DNA from: Acidobacteriota bacterium
GTDB lineage: Bacteria; Acidobacteriota; Terriglobia; Terriglobales; Acidobacteriaceae
DNA: 43,326 bases
Reading direction: 5' to 3'
NCBI GenBank assembly: GCA_003225055.1
Contig: QIAU01000163.1
Location: 1 to 43,326 of the forward strand
Below are positions 24,540 to 33,408 of the stretch, in pieces. Both the position numbers and the translations under genes were made by a program. Every line of letters begins with the position of its first letter. Within the stretch, counting starts at the first letter, position 1. The notes beneath the pieces were generated by a model. The model did no database searches. It saw only the letters and a list, made by a program, of their open reading frames with translations, and had not been told where the DNA came from.

Positions 24540-25748
24540 ATGCCAGTTTTCACGTTTTCAGGTAAGGATGGGTCAGGGCAAAAGATATCGGGAGAGCGCA
24601 CGGCGGCAAACAAGCAGATGCTGGCGTCGCAATTGAGGCGGGAACGCATCACGCCAGGCTCGATCCGGCAAAAAGGCAAAGAATTTTCCCTGCCTACCTT
24701 CGGATCGAGCAAGGTCAAGACCAAGGACATCGCCATCTTCTTCCGGCAGTTCTCGGTCATGATCGACGCCGGACTTCCGCTGGTGCAATGTCTGGAGATT
24801 CTGGCGGCCAACCAGGAAAACCCGACTTTCCAGAAGACGCTCACCGGCGTGCGCACGACGGTCGAAGGCGGCGCTACTCTGGCCAACGCCATGCGCCAAT
24901 ACCCCAACGTGTTCGACGACTTGAGCACGAATATGATCGAGGCTGGCGAAACCGGCGGTATTCTCGACATCATCCTGCAACGCCTGGCGACCTACGTGGA
25001 AAAGGCGGTTCGCTTGCGCGGCGCGGTGAAGTCAGCGCTGATTTACCCCGTGTCGGTTATCTCGATCGCGGTGCTGATCGTGGGCGCTCTGTTGAAGTGG
25101 GTGGTGCCGATTTTCGCCAACCTGTTTGCCGGACTGGGCGTGGCCCTGCCTCTGCCCACCCGCGTCGTCATGGGCCTGAGCGCATTCGTGGGACAGTTCT
25201 GGTGGTTTTTCATCATCGCGTGCGTGGGCCTAGTGTTCGGCATCAAGCAGATCCGCAAACACCCCAAGGGCAAGTACGCTTTTGACAAGCTTCTGCTCAA
25301 TATGCCGATTGTGGGCATCCTGCTGCGCAAGATTGCGGTTGCGCGCTTTACCCGAACCCTGGGAACCCTGATTACCTCCGGCGTACCCATCCTGGAAGGA
25401 CTGGCTATCACGGCCAGAACTTCGGGTAATGCCGTTCTAGAAGAAGCCCTGATGAAGGTGCGAAAGGCGATCGAGGAAGGCCGCACCATTGTCGATCCGT
25501 TAAGAGAATCGGGCGTCTTTCCCAACATGGTGACCCAGATGATCGGCGTCGGCGAAGCGACCGGCGCGATGGATTCCATGCTGCAAAAGATCGCCGACTT
25601 CTACGAGGAGGAAGTCGACGCCGCGACCAAGGACCTGTTGGCCATGCTGGAACCGGCCATCATCGGCTTGCTGGGCGTTTGCGTTGGCGGCATCGTGATT
25701 TCTCTGTACATGCCGCTGTTCTCCATGATTGCCAAGCTGGCCGGCTAA
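24540..25748 (+). CDS. pilC: Type IV pilus inner-membrane platform protein PilC
   Basis: 402 aa with two T2SSF domains (about 70-190 and 270-395) and three predicted membrane segments (VISIAVLIVGALLKWVVPIF, FFIIACVGLVFGI, LLGVCVGGIVISLYM). It links the motors to the pilin-assembly site. Typical segments are FFRQFSVMIDAGLPLVQCLE, NMIEAGETGGILD, TRTLGTLITSGVPILEGL and QMIGVGEATGAMD. The ATG has a ribosome site (AGGAGAGG). The 123-nt gap to pilT shows no gene. Confidence 0.94.
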   Translation: MPVFTFSGKDGSGQKISGERTAANKQMLASQLRRERITPGSIRQKGKEFSLPTFGSSKVKTKDIAIFFRQFSVMIDAGLPLVQCLEILAANQENPTFQKTLTGVRTTVEGGATLANAMRQYPNVFDDLSTNMIEAGETGGILDIILQRLATYVEKAVRLRGAVKSALIYPVSVISIAVLIVGALLKWVVPIFANLFAGLGVALPLPTRVVMGLSAFVGQFWWFFIIACVGLVFGIKQIRKHPKGKYAFDKLLLNMPIVGILLRKIAVARFTRTLGTLITSGVPILEGLAITARTSGNAVLEEALMKVRKAIEEGRTIVDPLRESGVFPNMVTQMIGVGEATGAMDSMLQKIADFYEEEVDAATKDLLAMLEPAIIGLLGVCVGGIVISLYMPLFSMIAKLAG

Positions 25749-25829
25749 CCACCTTCACCGGGCTGCCGCGGGGCGCAAAGGGGCGGGCTGGCTTCCAGCA
25801 ACGCGAAGAAACAGAGATCGAGAGCCGAG

Positions 25830-27500
25830 ATGCAACGAATGTTTGACGAGCGGGTATGGCTGGAGTGGCTGGTCAAAGTCCGCGTCATCGTTCTCACCTT
25901 CTTGCTAGGCATCGAGCTGGCTATCACCCAGTTTACGCCGACGCCGCTGCCCATGCGGGCGTTCGTGAGCTCGATCGTGCTGTGGTATACGATCTCGGTT
26001 TTTTACATTCTGCTGCTCCCCTTCTGGCGCGAAAACCGGGTGCAAGCGGCAGTGCAGGTCCTGACCGACCTCGCGCTGGCTACCCTGCTGATTCAGGTAA
26101 CCGGGGGCGCAGAGAGTTCCCTGAACTTCCTCTATCCCCTGATCATTATCGTGGCCTGCATCCTGCTGCCTCGCGCCTGGGCCTATCTGACAGCGGCGTT
26201 TGCCTTCCTGCTCTATGGCTCGATGCTGGAGCTGAACTATTTCGGGATGATTCCCTCCTACACCGCCAGCCACCCGGAGTGGAAGTCGCTGCAGGCCATT
26301 ATCTTTATCAATCTCTTCGCTTACCTGATGGTCGCTTATCTGGCGGGACAGCTCGCGACCAAGCTGCGCCAGGTTGGCGTCCAGCTCGAGGACACCAGCG
26401 GCGCCTTGAAAGACTTAAGGGCCCTGCACGAAAACATCATTCAATCGATCAGCGGAGGGATCGTCACGACCGGTCTGGACGGCCACATCACCCTGGTAAA
26501 CGAGGCGGGAGAAAAGCTGCTGGAGCACAGCGAGAGCGAGCTGGTGGGAAAGCCAATCGGTGACTTGTTCATCGATCCACTTCCTTACGTGAGTACAGAG
26601 CGGACGCATGGGGAAGTCCGTAAGATTGCCGCCAATGGTTTCCGAAAAACCTTCCGCGTGATCGTCTCCACGCTGCGCGTGGCCGACCGGGGCGTGCTGG
26701 GACAGGTTTACAGTTTCGACGATCTGACCGAGATCCGCCGCCTGGAGCGCGAGGTACGCATGCAGGACCGGTTGGCGGCAGTGGGGCGGCTGGCGGCGGC
26801 CATCGCCCACGAAATTCGCAATCCTCTGACATCGATTGCCGGATCGGTGCGGATGCTGGAAGCAATCTCCAGCCTGACCGACGAGCAGCGCACGCTGGTT
26901 GAGATCGTCACCCGTGAATCGGAGCGGCTGAACAACATCATCACCGATTTCCTGGCCTATTCCCGAGGCAAGCAATACAAGTTCGAGAGAGTCGACCTGG
27001 TGCCGTTACTGGAAGACACGCTCACGCTGTTGGAAAACCGCCTGGTCAACGAAGAGCGGGGAATCCCTGTCCAACGAAGGTTCTCGACCGACAACGCCTT
27101 TGTTTTGGCCGATGGCGACAAAATCAAGCAGGTGTTCTGGAATTTTTGCGAGAACGCCGTGCGCGCCATGCCGAAGGGAGGCACGCTAACGGTCTCGGTA
27201 GAGGCCATCGGCGACGACTGGCAGGTCAACTTTGCCGACACCGGCCCGGGCATGACCCCGCAGCAGAGCGAAAAAATCTTCGAGCCATTCCAGTCGCAGT
27301 TTGAAGGGGGGACCGGACTGGGCCTGGCCATCGTCTACCAGATCGTGCAGGCACACGAAGGCAAGGTCTGGGTACGCTCCAAGCCAGGGCAAGGCACAAC
27401 CTTTGTGCTGCGCTTACGCCGCAGCCACGAACATGCGTTGGCTCCTCCCCGCGCCGCGCTGAACGCCGCCGCCGCAGCCGGTGGGAGGGCGCATGCCTAA
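25830..27500 (+). CDS. pilS: PilS-type membrane sensor histidine kinase
   Basis: 556 aa. N-terminal block of about six hydrophobic segments (residues 20-175), then a PAS-like domain (IIQSISGGIVTTGLDGHITLVN), HisKA with phospho-His in AAAIAHEIRNPLTSIAGSV, and HATPase with NFCENAVRAM, DTGPGM and GTGLGLAIV. This layout and the position after pilC match PilS, which senses pilin in the membrane and controls PilR. The C-terminal tail is Ala/Pro-rich. It overlaps pilR by 8 nt. Confidence 0.88.
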   Translation: MQRMFDERVWLEWLVKVRVIVLTFLLGIELAITQFTPTPLPMRAFVSSIVLWYTISVFYILLLPFWRENRVQAAVQVLTDLALATLLIQVTGGAESSLNFLYPLIIIVACILLPRAWAYLTAAFAFLLYGSMLELNYFGMIPSYTASHPEWKSLQAIIFINLFAYLMVAYLAGQLATKLRQVGVQLEDTSGALKDLRALHENIIQSISGGIVTTGLDGHITLVNEAGEKLLEHSESELVGKPIGDLFIDPLPYVSTERTHGEVRKIAANGFRKTFRVIVSTLRVADRGVLGQVYSFDDLTEIRRLEREVRMQDRLAAVGRLAAAIAHEIRNPLTSIAGSVRMLEAISSLTDEQRTLVEIVTRESERLNNIITDFLAYSRGKQYKFERVDLVPLLEDTLTLLENRLVNEERGIPVQRRFSTDNAFVLADGDKIKQVFWNFCENAVRAMPKGGTLTVSVEAIGDDWQVNFADTGPGMTPQQSEKIFEPFQSQFEGGTGLGLAIVYQIVQAHEGKVWVRSKPGQGTTFVLRLRRSHEHALAPPRAALNAAAAAGGRAHA

Positions 27501-28887
27501 CAACATTCTGGTCTGCGACGACGAGCGCTCCATCTGCGAAGTGCTGGACATTGCGCTGCGCCGCGAGGGGCACAAGGTCGAGACCGTGAATTCTGGCGAG
27601 GCAGCTAAGAAGAAGATTGATGGCGCCCTTTATGACGTGATCGTCACTGATATCAAGATGCCCAAGACCAACGGCATCGAGGTGCTGCGGCATGCCCACC
27701 AGGTCTCGCCTGACTCGGCCGTCATCCTGATCACCGCGGTTGACGACTACGAGGCCGCCGTACAGGCTGTCAAGGCCGGTGGCGCATCCGACTACATTCG
27801 CAAGGGCCCGGCTCTGGTGGACGAGATCAAGCTGGCAATCCGCCGATCGCTCGAGAAAGTTGCTCTCAGCCGCCAGAACTTCGCACTCAAGCGCGATGCT
27901 GCCACCCGCAATTCGCTGGACAACATCGTGGGTGTCAGCGCCGCCATGGAAAAGCTGAAGCAGACGATTCGCACGGTGGCTTCGACCAGCAGCACGATTC
28001 TGGTTCATGGCGAGAGCGGAACCGGAAAGGAATTGGTTGCTCGCGCCGTCCATGCCTGCTCGCCACGAGCTGCCGAACCGTTTGTTTCGGTGAACTGCGG
28101 AGCATTTCCCGAGACCCTGCTGGAAAGCGAGTTGTTCGGTTACGTGAAAGGCGCTTTTACTGGCGCCAATCAGAATAAGCGCGGCCTCTTCGAAGTGGCC
28201 GATGGCGGGACCATGTTCTTGGATGAAATCAGCGAGATGAGCCTGGCCATGCAGGTCAAGCTGTTGCGCGTCCTGCAGGAACGGACGGTGCGTCCCGTCG
28301 GCGGTACCGACGAGATCGCCATCGATGTTCGCGTGATTGCTGCGACCAACCGCGATCTTGACAGGCTGGTCTCGGACAACACCTTCCGGGAAGATCTGTA
28401 TTACCGGCTGAACGTAATCCCGATTTCGGTTCCGCCCTTGCGCGAGCGCCGCGAGGATGTCGCTTTGCTCGTCAATCATTTCCTCAAGAAGTATGCGCCC
28501 GCGGCAGGGAAGAGCATTGTGCGGGTGAACCAGCATGCTCTGAACGCACTCTGTGGTTACGAGTGGCCGGGCAACGTTCGCCAACTGGAGAATACCGTCG
28601 AACGCGCGGTTGCGCTGGAAATGGGTGAAGAACTCGAGGTGGAACTGCCGGTTGAGCGTCCCAAGGCCCGTCGGGCGGCGGCGGGCGTGGGCCTAGCCGG
28701 CACCCAAGTAAGCTCAGCCGGGGTTCTCCCTGAAGGCATGGACATGGAAAAGTACGTCGCCGATATCGAGCGCTCCTTGCTCCAGGCGGCCCTGGGGCAA
28801 TCCCACGGCGTGCAGACCAAGGCTGCCGATGTCTTGCATATTTCCTACCGATCGTTCCGGCATTTGATGAAGAAGTACGATCTGTAA
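27493..28887 (+). CDS. pilR: PilR-type sigma-54 response regulator
   Basis: 464 aa. Receiver with phospho-acceptor Asp in DVIVTDIKMPKTNG, AAA+ domain with Walker A GESGTGKE, canonical sigma-54 loop GAFTGA, Walker B GGTMFLDEISEM, and a C-terminal Fis-like HTH (QTKAADVLHISYRSFRHLMK). The start is ATG 27493 behind GGGAGGG; an upstream GTG at 27481 would add four residues. The intact GAFTGA contrasts with the NtrX-type regulator in this window. Expected targets are pilin promoters, and no pilin gene is in the window. Confidence 0.9.
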   Translation: MPNNILVCDDERSICEVLDIALRREGHKVETVNSGEAAKKKIDGALYDVIVTDIKMPKTNGIEVLRHAHQVSPDSAVILITAVDDYEAAVQAVKAGGASDYIRKGPALVDEIKLAIRRSLEKVALSRQNFALKRDAATRNSLDNIVGVSAAMEKLKQTIRTVASTSSTILVHGESGTGKELVARAVHACSPRAAEPFVSVNCGAFPETLLESELFGYVKGAFTGANQNKRGLFEVADGGTMFLDEISEMSLAMQVKLLRVLQERTVRPVGGTDEIAIDVRVIAATNRDLDRLVSDNTFREDLYYRLNVIPISVPPLRERREDVALLVNHFLKKYAPAAGKSIVRVNQHALNALCGYEWPGNVRQLENTVERAVALEMGEELEVELPVERPKARRAAAGVGLAGTQVSSAGVLPEGMDMEKYVADIERSLLQAALGQSHGVQTKAADVLHISYRSFRHLMKKYDL

Positions 28888-28888
28888 A

Positions 28889-28916
28889 GTGGCCAGTGGT
28901 CAGCGGTCAGGGGCCG
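28889..28916. repeat. Period-7 degenerate tandem repeat after pilR
   Basis: Units GTGGCCA, GTGGTCA, GCGGTCA, GGGGCCG in direct succession, starting 1 nt after the pilR stop. Confidence 0.6.
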
Positions 28917-28991
28917 GCCCACGCCGCCCACCGACTCACCCGTTCCCCCAGGCCGCATTCCACACTCAGCATTTATACTGAGTCGACGGTT

Positions 28992-29225
28992 ATGCGCTAC
29001 ATACTCGGTTTCCTCTGGAGTGCCACCCGCGGGCACCGTCTTGCGCCCTGGCGCAGTCCCTATCTTCTCTGGCGCATGGAAACCTACTGCGGCGTCAAGA
29101 TGCAGCAGATTCACTTCCTCGAGTTTTGGGGATTTGTCTGGAGGGAGCGCGGAAATCTGTGGCGCTTCTTGAAGTGGACCGCGGAGATGGACCGCTACGC
29201 GCATCCTAAGCCCAAGGCTTCTTGA
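28992..29225 (+). CDS. Small protein of unknown function, Trp/aromatic-rich
   Basis: 77 aa from ATG 28992 (MRYILGFLWSATRGHRLAPW). It is rich in Trp, Arg and aromatic residues, with the segments YLLWRMETYCGVKMQQIHFL and EFWGFVWRERGNLWRFLKW, then a charged tail ending HPKPKAS. No membrane helix is clear, but an amphipathic surface-binding helix is possible. The family was not recognised. The frame is open upstream to 28896, but that part overlaps the repeat-containing gap. It is convergent with the SAM-adenosyltransferase gene, 13 nt from its end. Confidence 0.55.
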   Translation: MRYILGFLWSATRGHRLAPWRSPYLLWRMETYCGVKMQQIHFLEFWGFVWRERGNLWRFLKWTAEMDRYAHPKPKAS

Positions 29226-29238
29226 ATTACCCGCCAGG

Positions 29239-30045
29239 CTAGGATTCAAACACGATGTTGACATCACTGCCTTTGCCCCCTTCTACCAGCTTGGAAGCGG
29301 CTCCGCGGTTGGCGGCGATCTCCAAATAGCCCATGCTGCCGAGGATGCCAAAAACTTCGCCGGGAGCGCCCTCGGCGTAGGCGTTGCGGATCTTGGAGAT
29401 CTCCTTGTTGCCAATCACAATCTTAAACCCACGCTTCTCTCCGCCAAACACCCTAGGCGCGTCCTCGGGGGTGATGTTGGTGATGAGATTACCGAAGCGG
29501 TCTACCCTTAGCACCACGCCGCGCAGGGTGCGGCCATCCACCGGTTTAGGACGCGGCGCCGAGAAGCGGACAAAGTCGCTAACCTCGTCGCCCATGCGGG
29601 CAGGATCGACACCCTTGGCCAGATAAGCCGCAATGGGTGAAAAAACATCGCGGGCGTGAAATGTGTTGCTCACCGGCTGCAGGAAATAGTGGTCGGCAGT
29701 GATGTGGCGCACGCTGAGGCGTTCCTCGCGATCGTAAATCAACGACAGAACGCCATTGTCGGGCGCTACGAAAAAATATTTCTCGGTAGAAACCGCCAGC
29801 GCCCGGCGTTCGGTGCCCACTCCCGGGTCCACGACCACCATGTGTACCGTGCCAGCCGGAAAATACGCATAGGACTGCGCAATCGTAAGCGCTCCGTCGA
29901 GCACGTCGAAGGCCTGGACCGCATGGCAGATGTCCACAATCCGGACATCAGGCACCGTCGCCATGAGGACCCCTTTGATGGTTCCTATGAAATGGTCCTG
30001 AATACCAAAGTCGGTGGTCAGGGTGATGATCGGGGGTTGAGCCAC
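29239..30045 (-). CDS. SAM hydroxide adenosyltransferase family protein (DUF62)
   Basis: 268 aa. Family members split S-adenosylmethionine with water/hydroxide to adenosine and methionine; relatives are the fluorinase and chlorinase. Signatures: ITLTTDFGIQDHFIGTIKGV at the N-terminus, VDICHAVQAFDVLDGAL, VHMVVVDPGVGTERRALAV, VAPDNGVLSLIYD, NTFHARDVFSPIAAYLAKG and the C-terminal VLRVDRFGNLITNI. The start is GTG at 30045 after AAAGGA. Downstream of the exporter cluster on the same strand, but 137 nt away with a period-7 repeat between, so co-transcription is uncertain. Confidence 0.87.
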   Translation of the reverse strand: MAQPPIITLTTDFGIQDHFIGTIKGVLMATVPDVRIVDICHAVQAFDVLDGALTIAQSYAYFPAGTVHMVVVDPGVGTERRALAVSTEKYFFVAPDNGVLSLIYDREERLSVRHITADHYFLQPVSNTFHARDVFSPIAAYLAKGVDPARMGDEVSDFVRFSAPRPKPVDGRTLRGVVLRVDRFGNLITNITPEDAPRVFGGEKRGFKIVIGNKEISKIRNAYAEGAPGEVFGILGSMGYLEIAANRGAASKLVEGGKGSDVNIVFES

Positions 30046-30116
30046 ACGGTCCTTTCTGTTAATCGGTTAGCGCTTGGGAGCGAAATTAAATGGGGATCGA
30101 AGGCGGAGTCAAGAGA

Positions 30117-30137
30117 GCGGCCAGTGGTCCGGGGTTC
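30117..30137. repeat. Period-7 degenerate tandem repeat
   Basis: Units GCGGCCA, GTGGTCC, GGGGTTC between the permease and the SAM-adenosyltransferase gene; similar in unit sequence to the array after pilR. Confidence 0.45.
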
Positions 30138-30182
30138 ACCAGCAGTCATTAAAACCTCCGGACGGGCCACTGCCCCTTGGCC

Positions 30183-31439
30183 CTATTCGTACCGCAAAGC
30201 TTCAATGGGGTTCAATCGCGCCGCCTTCCAGGCCGGAAAGAAACCCGACACCATGCCTACTAGCGACAGAAGGATGAAGGACGCGGCCATCACGCTGGTA
30301 GAGGCGTCAAGAAAGATGTCGCCCTCGTGATTCGTGGTCTTGTAGAACTCGCTGTACAAAGGCATGGGCGGGATGACCCAGGTTAAAAAGACGGCCAAAG
30401 CCATGCCCACGATCCCTCCCGCAAAGCTGAGCACCAGCGCTTCGAGCAGGAATTGAATCAGGATGTGCCTGGGCCGTGCACCGACCGCCTTGCGCAATCC
30501 GATCTCGCGGGTGCGCTCGCTCACCGAAACCAGCATGATATTCATCACGCCCACACCACCCACGCCCAGGGTGACGGCACCAATCAACCCAAGCACGGCC
30601 TCCAGTCCCAGCGAGAACCGATTGACCATGGCGCGGTCTTCGATGGTGTCCCAGGTTGGTGTTGCCTTGTCGTCCTTGGGGTCAAAATGGTGCCGCCGTG
30701 CCAAGACTTCGCGCACCGCTGCCAGCGCTTTCTTGTTCAGCTCTGGCGCCGTCGGCTGAATGACGATCATCTCCGGGTCTTTAATGTTCTTGAGATCGCG
30801 GAACAGTTGGAAGGGAATAAACCCGTCTTCGTTGTCGGGGCCGTTATACATCGAGTCCTGGATCTTGTTGCGCATCACGCCGATTACTTCAAAATCGAGG
30901 CCACCGATCGTGACGTCCTGCCCCACGGAAGGGGCTCCCTGGAAAATACGCCGTGCCGCCTGGTAACCGAGAATGACCACGCGGTGGTGCTCGGTGAAAT
31001 CAGTTTCGGTGAAGTAGCGGCCATCCTCCAGGTCGAGCTTGCGCATTTGCCCGTAGGGCATCTCGATGCCGCGGGTCATCACCGAGACAACTCGGGTTCC
31101 GGTTTTATACCCGAAGTCGCGTGTCGCTTCGGCGCTTACGGCTCGCACGATGGGGACCTGGTCGCGAATAGCTTCCACATCGGCGTATTCGTAAAGCACG
31201 CGCTTGCCGGCGCGCTGTCCTCCGGCCTGCATGCTGGTTTGCCCCGGCCAGAGGACCAGGACGTTATTGCCCATATTCAGGAAAGCATGCAGCACGCTGC
31301 TCCCCAGGCCGTGCCCGTAGGCCAGCAGAATGACCACCGAAGCCAAGCCCCAGACCATGCCCAGCATCGTAAGCAGGGAGCGCATAGGGTTGCAGATCAG
31401 CGCCTGCCAGCCTTGCAAGATGAGTTCTTTCAAGAACAT
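30183..31439 (-). CDS. MacB-like ABC transporter permease (FtsX family), copy 1
   Basis: 418 aa. N-terminal membrane segment (MRSLLTMLGMVWGLASVVILL), a periplasmic MacB_PCD domain (about 45-265), and three C-terminal FtsX segments (LGVGGVGVMNIMLVSVSERT, LSFAGGIVGMALAVFL, FILLSLVGMVSGFFPAWKAA). The family motif SERTREIGLRKAVGARPRHIL is present. It lacks a nucleotide-binding domain, so it needs a separate ATPase. It shares unusual local motifs with copy 2 (YNGPDN, RRHHF) and the two could form a heterodimer (inference). It follows the DUF4097 genes by 15 nt on the same strand. Confidence 0.87.
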   Translation of the reverse strand: MFLKELILQGWQALICNPMRSLLTMLGMVWGLASVVILLAYGHGLGSSVLHAFLNMGNNVLVLWPGQTSMQAGGQRAGKRVLYEYADVEAIRDQVPIVRAVSAEATRDFGYKTGTRVVSVMTRGIEMPYGQMRKLDLEDGRYFTETDFTEHHRVVILGYQAARRIFQGAPSVGQDVTIGGLDFEVIGVMRNKIQDSMYNGPDNEDGFIPFQLFRDLKNIKDPEMIVIQPTAPELNKKALAAVREVLARRHHFDPKDDKATPTWDTIEDRAMVNRFSLGLEAVLGLIGAVTLGVGGVGVMNIMLVSVSERTREIGLRKAVGARPRHILIQFLLEALVLSFAGGIVGMALAVFLTWVIPPMPLYSEFYKTTNHEGDIFLDASTSVMAASFILLSLVGMVSGFFPAWKAARLNPIEALRYE

Positions 31440-31454
31440 GGACCTGATCCCAAA

Positions 31455-32432
31455 TTACAAGATCTCGATGTTGCCGGAACCGGTTTGTACCTCGATCTCG
31501 ACACCGCCACCGCGCACTCTGCCGCGGATTTCTTTGCGGCCGAGGGTTCCTTGGACGGTGACCGGGTGCTCGAGCGAGATCGAACCGGAACTGGTTCGCG
31601 CATTCAGGTCAAAGGAGGCATCGCTCGGTAGGCGGAGATGAACGCCACCCGAGCCGGTATGCACGATCCAGCCACCGGTCGGATCTCCTTCGGCGCGGAT
31701 ATCTCCGCTGCCGGCGCGGGCTTCCAGCGACCCGCGCACCCCGCGCAATTCCATCCCTCCCGATCCGGTCTCGACCCGCACAGCGCCAGGTGATATCTGG
31801 CTCAAGGTGATGCGTCCGCTGCCGGTATTGGCTTGAAAGCCGCCGGCGACATCGGTCGCACGAATCGAGCCGCTCCCGGCGTGGGCGCGCACATTGCCCT
31901 TTACGCGATCGATATCAATGTTGCCCGAGCCCGTGTCCGCACGCACGGTGTCGCCGATGTTGGATATTCTCACGCTTCCTGAGCCGGCGTTGATCTCAAC
32001 TGGTCCCCGGATGCCGTCCACAGTCTGGTTACCGGAGCCGCTGTGCGCCTTCATTTCAGTCTCGGCCGGTACGGTCAGCTCGTAGCTGATGGAAACGTTG
32101 CGGCGCAGTTCGGGGTCCTCAATGTGGCCGATGTGAATGGAATTGCCGCTCTGCTGAATGGGAGGGTCCGCTTCCAGGCGCCGGACCTTCTCGCGGCCGT
32201 TACCCGACCAGTCGCTGGCACGGATCCGTCCTCGCACCTCGACCCTATCGGAGCCGCCGGCGTGCACCGTAATCGTGCCCGAACCGGTGTTGATGTCGAT
32301 ATCCACCGGCCCGCTCACCTTCAGGCTGCGCTCAAATGAGCCCTCGACTCGGGCGACGGCAGGTACGGCACAGGCGACCGCAATCGCCATGCAGACCTCG
32401 AACCCGACCCTGACGAATAGCGCTGGTTTCAT
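31455..32432 (-). CDS. DUF4097 (adhesin-like GSG-repeat) secreted protein, copy 1
   Basis: 325 aa from ATG 32432, preceded by GGAGGG. A signal peptide (MKPALFVRVGFEVCMAIAVA) precedes a body of about 20-residue repeats, each with a GSG turn and short beta strand, for example HTGSGGV, NTGSGRI and QTGSGNI at the end. Ten GSG turns can be counted, plus one SSG variant. This is the DUF4097 putative-adhesin type, expected to form a right-handed beta solenoid outside the cytoplasm. No enzymatic motif. It lies between a second DUF4097 gene and permease copy 1, with short gaps, so it is probably made with the exporter. Confidence 0.85.
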   Translation of the reverse strand: MKPALFVRVGFEVCMAIAVACAVPAVARVEGSFERSLKVSGPVDIDINTGSGTITVHAGGSDRVEVRGRIRASDWSGNGREKVRRLEADPPIQQSGNSIHIGHIEDPELRRNVSISYELTVPAETEMKAHSGSGNQTVDGIRGPVEINAGSGSVRISNIGDTVRADTGSGNIDIDRVKGNVRAHAGSGSIRATDVAGGFQANTGSGRITLSQISPGAVRVETGSGGMELRGVRGSLEARAGSGDIRAEGDPTGGWIVHTGSGGVHLRLPSDASFDLNARTSSGSISLEHPVTVQGTLGRKEIRGRVRGGGVEIEVQTGSGNIEIL

Positions 32433-32468
32433 AAGCCCTCCGACTCTATTCCGTCGCAAAGTCGATGA

Positions 32469-33392
32469 TCAGTAAACATGAATATCGCCCGAGCCCGTAT
32501 GCACGTTAATAAGCGGCCCACCACCGTGAACGGCGCCGCTGATGAAGCGCCGCGATTCCTCGACCCTGCCCTGAACCGTCATGGTGATCGAGGGATCGAC
32601 GATAACGGTGCCGGAGGTCGTGCGTGCTTCCAGGTTGAATCGAGCCTCTGGGGGCAGCCGCAGTCGGACATTCCCCGATCGGGTCCGGATTTCCCAATTT
32701 CCCGCCTGCGCACCTTCGACGGTGACATCGCCGCTGCCGGCATCGGCGCGCAGCCCGCCGCTGATTCCATTTATCTCGATGTTGCCCGAGCCGGTATGAG
32801 CGTTCACTTCGCCGTCGGTTTTTTCTTCCAGGCGAATATCTCCGCTGCCCGCCTCCGCGGTAATGGGGCCGGCGATGCTGCCAGCTTCGATATTACCCGA
32901 ACCAGTATGCACCTCGACGTGTCCTGTCAGGTGGGAAAGCCGCAGGTCGCCGGAACCGCTCTCCAGATCCAGGTCGGCGCCCAAATCCTGGATGGTCTGG
33001 TCTCCCGAATCGCTGCGGGTGCGCACCCGAGTATCCGCCGGAACCGCGATTTCGTAGTCAATCGAAATATTCCGCAGGTCCACGTAATCGATCCGAATAC
33101 TCCCTCCAGACTGGCGAATGGGAGGATTCTGTTCCAGTTTCTCGACCTCGGCCTGCTTGCCGCCATGCCACCAGGCCTCGCCCACGTGGATTTTTCCGGA
33201 GACCGCAACCGTGCCCGCCGGCCCACCGCGCACGATGACATCGCCCGAGCGAGTGAAAATCTCCAGATCGGCGTGGCCGTTTACTTGAAACGTGCGCTCG
33301 AATGCTCCCTCGACAGAAGAGGCGTGGGCCAGGCTAATCGACAGAAGGACGATGAGGGTTGCTATGCCGAATTTCCAGGCTGAGGTGCGCAT
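32469..33392 (-). CDS. DUF4097 (adhesin-like GSG-repeat) secreted protein, copy 2
   Basis: 307 aa from ATG 33392 (MRTSAWKFGIATLIVLLSIS, signal peptide ending near AHA). The body has the same GSG-turn repeats (HTGSGNI, EAGSGDI, DAGSGDV, HTGSGDI) and ends with GSGDIHVY. Both paralogues share the opening GSFERS/GAFERT block and a DPPIQQSG/NPPIRQSG block after a charged helix. Tandem duplication followed by divergence is likely. It starts 16 nt after the stop of permease copy 2. The longer frame upstream (to 33416) overlaps that permease and is not needed. Confidence 0.85.
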   Translation of the reverse strand: MRTSAWKFGIATLIVLLSISLAHASSVEGAFERTFQVNGHADLEIFTRSGDVIVRGGPAGTVAVSGKIHVGEAWWHGGKQAEVEKLEQNPPIRQSGGSIRIDYVDLRNISIDYEIAVPADTRVRTRSDSGDQTIQDLGADLDLESGSGDLRLSHLTGHVEVHTGSGNIEAGSIAGPITAEAGSGDIRLEEKTDGEVNAHTGSGNIEINGISGGLRADAGSGDVTVEGAQAGNWEIRTRSGNVRLRLPPEARFNLEARTTSGTVIVDPSITMTVQGRVEESRRFISGAVHGGGPLINVHTGSGDIHVY

Positions 33393-33408
33393 GGGAAGTC
33401 TCCTCGCT

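Noticed and set aside
27226-28584. 452-codon open frame antisense to pilR, and similar long antisense frames opposite meaB, the permeases and the DUF4097 genes
   Set aside because: They are shadows of GC-rich coding sequence: no family signatures, no ribosome sites, and the opposite strand carries clear proteins.
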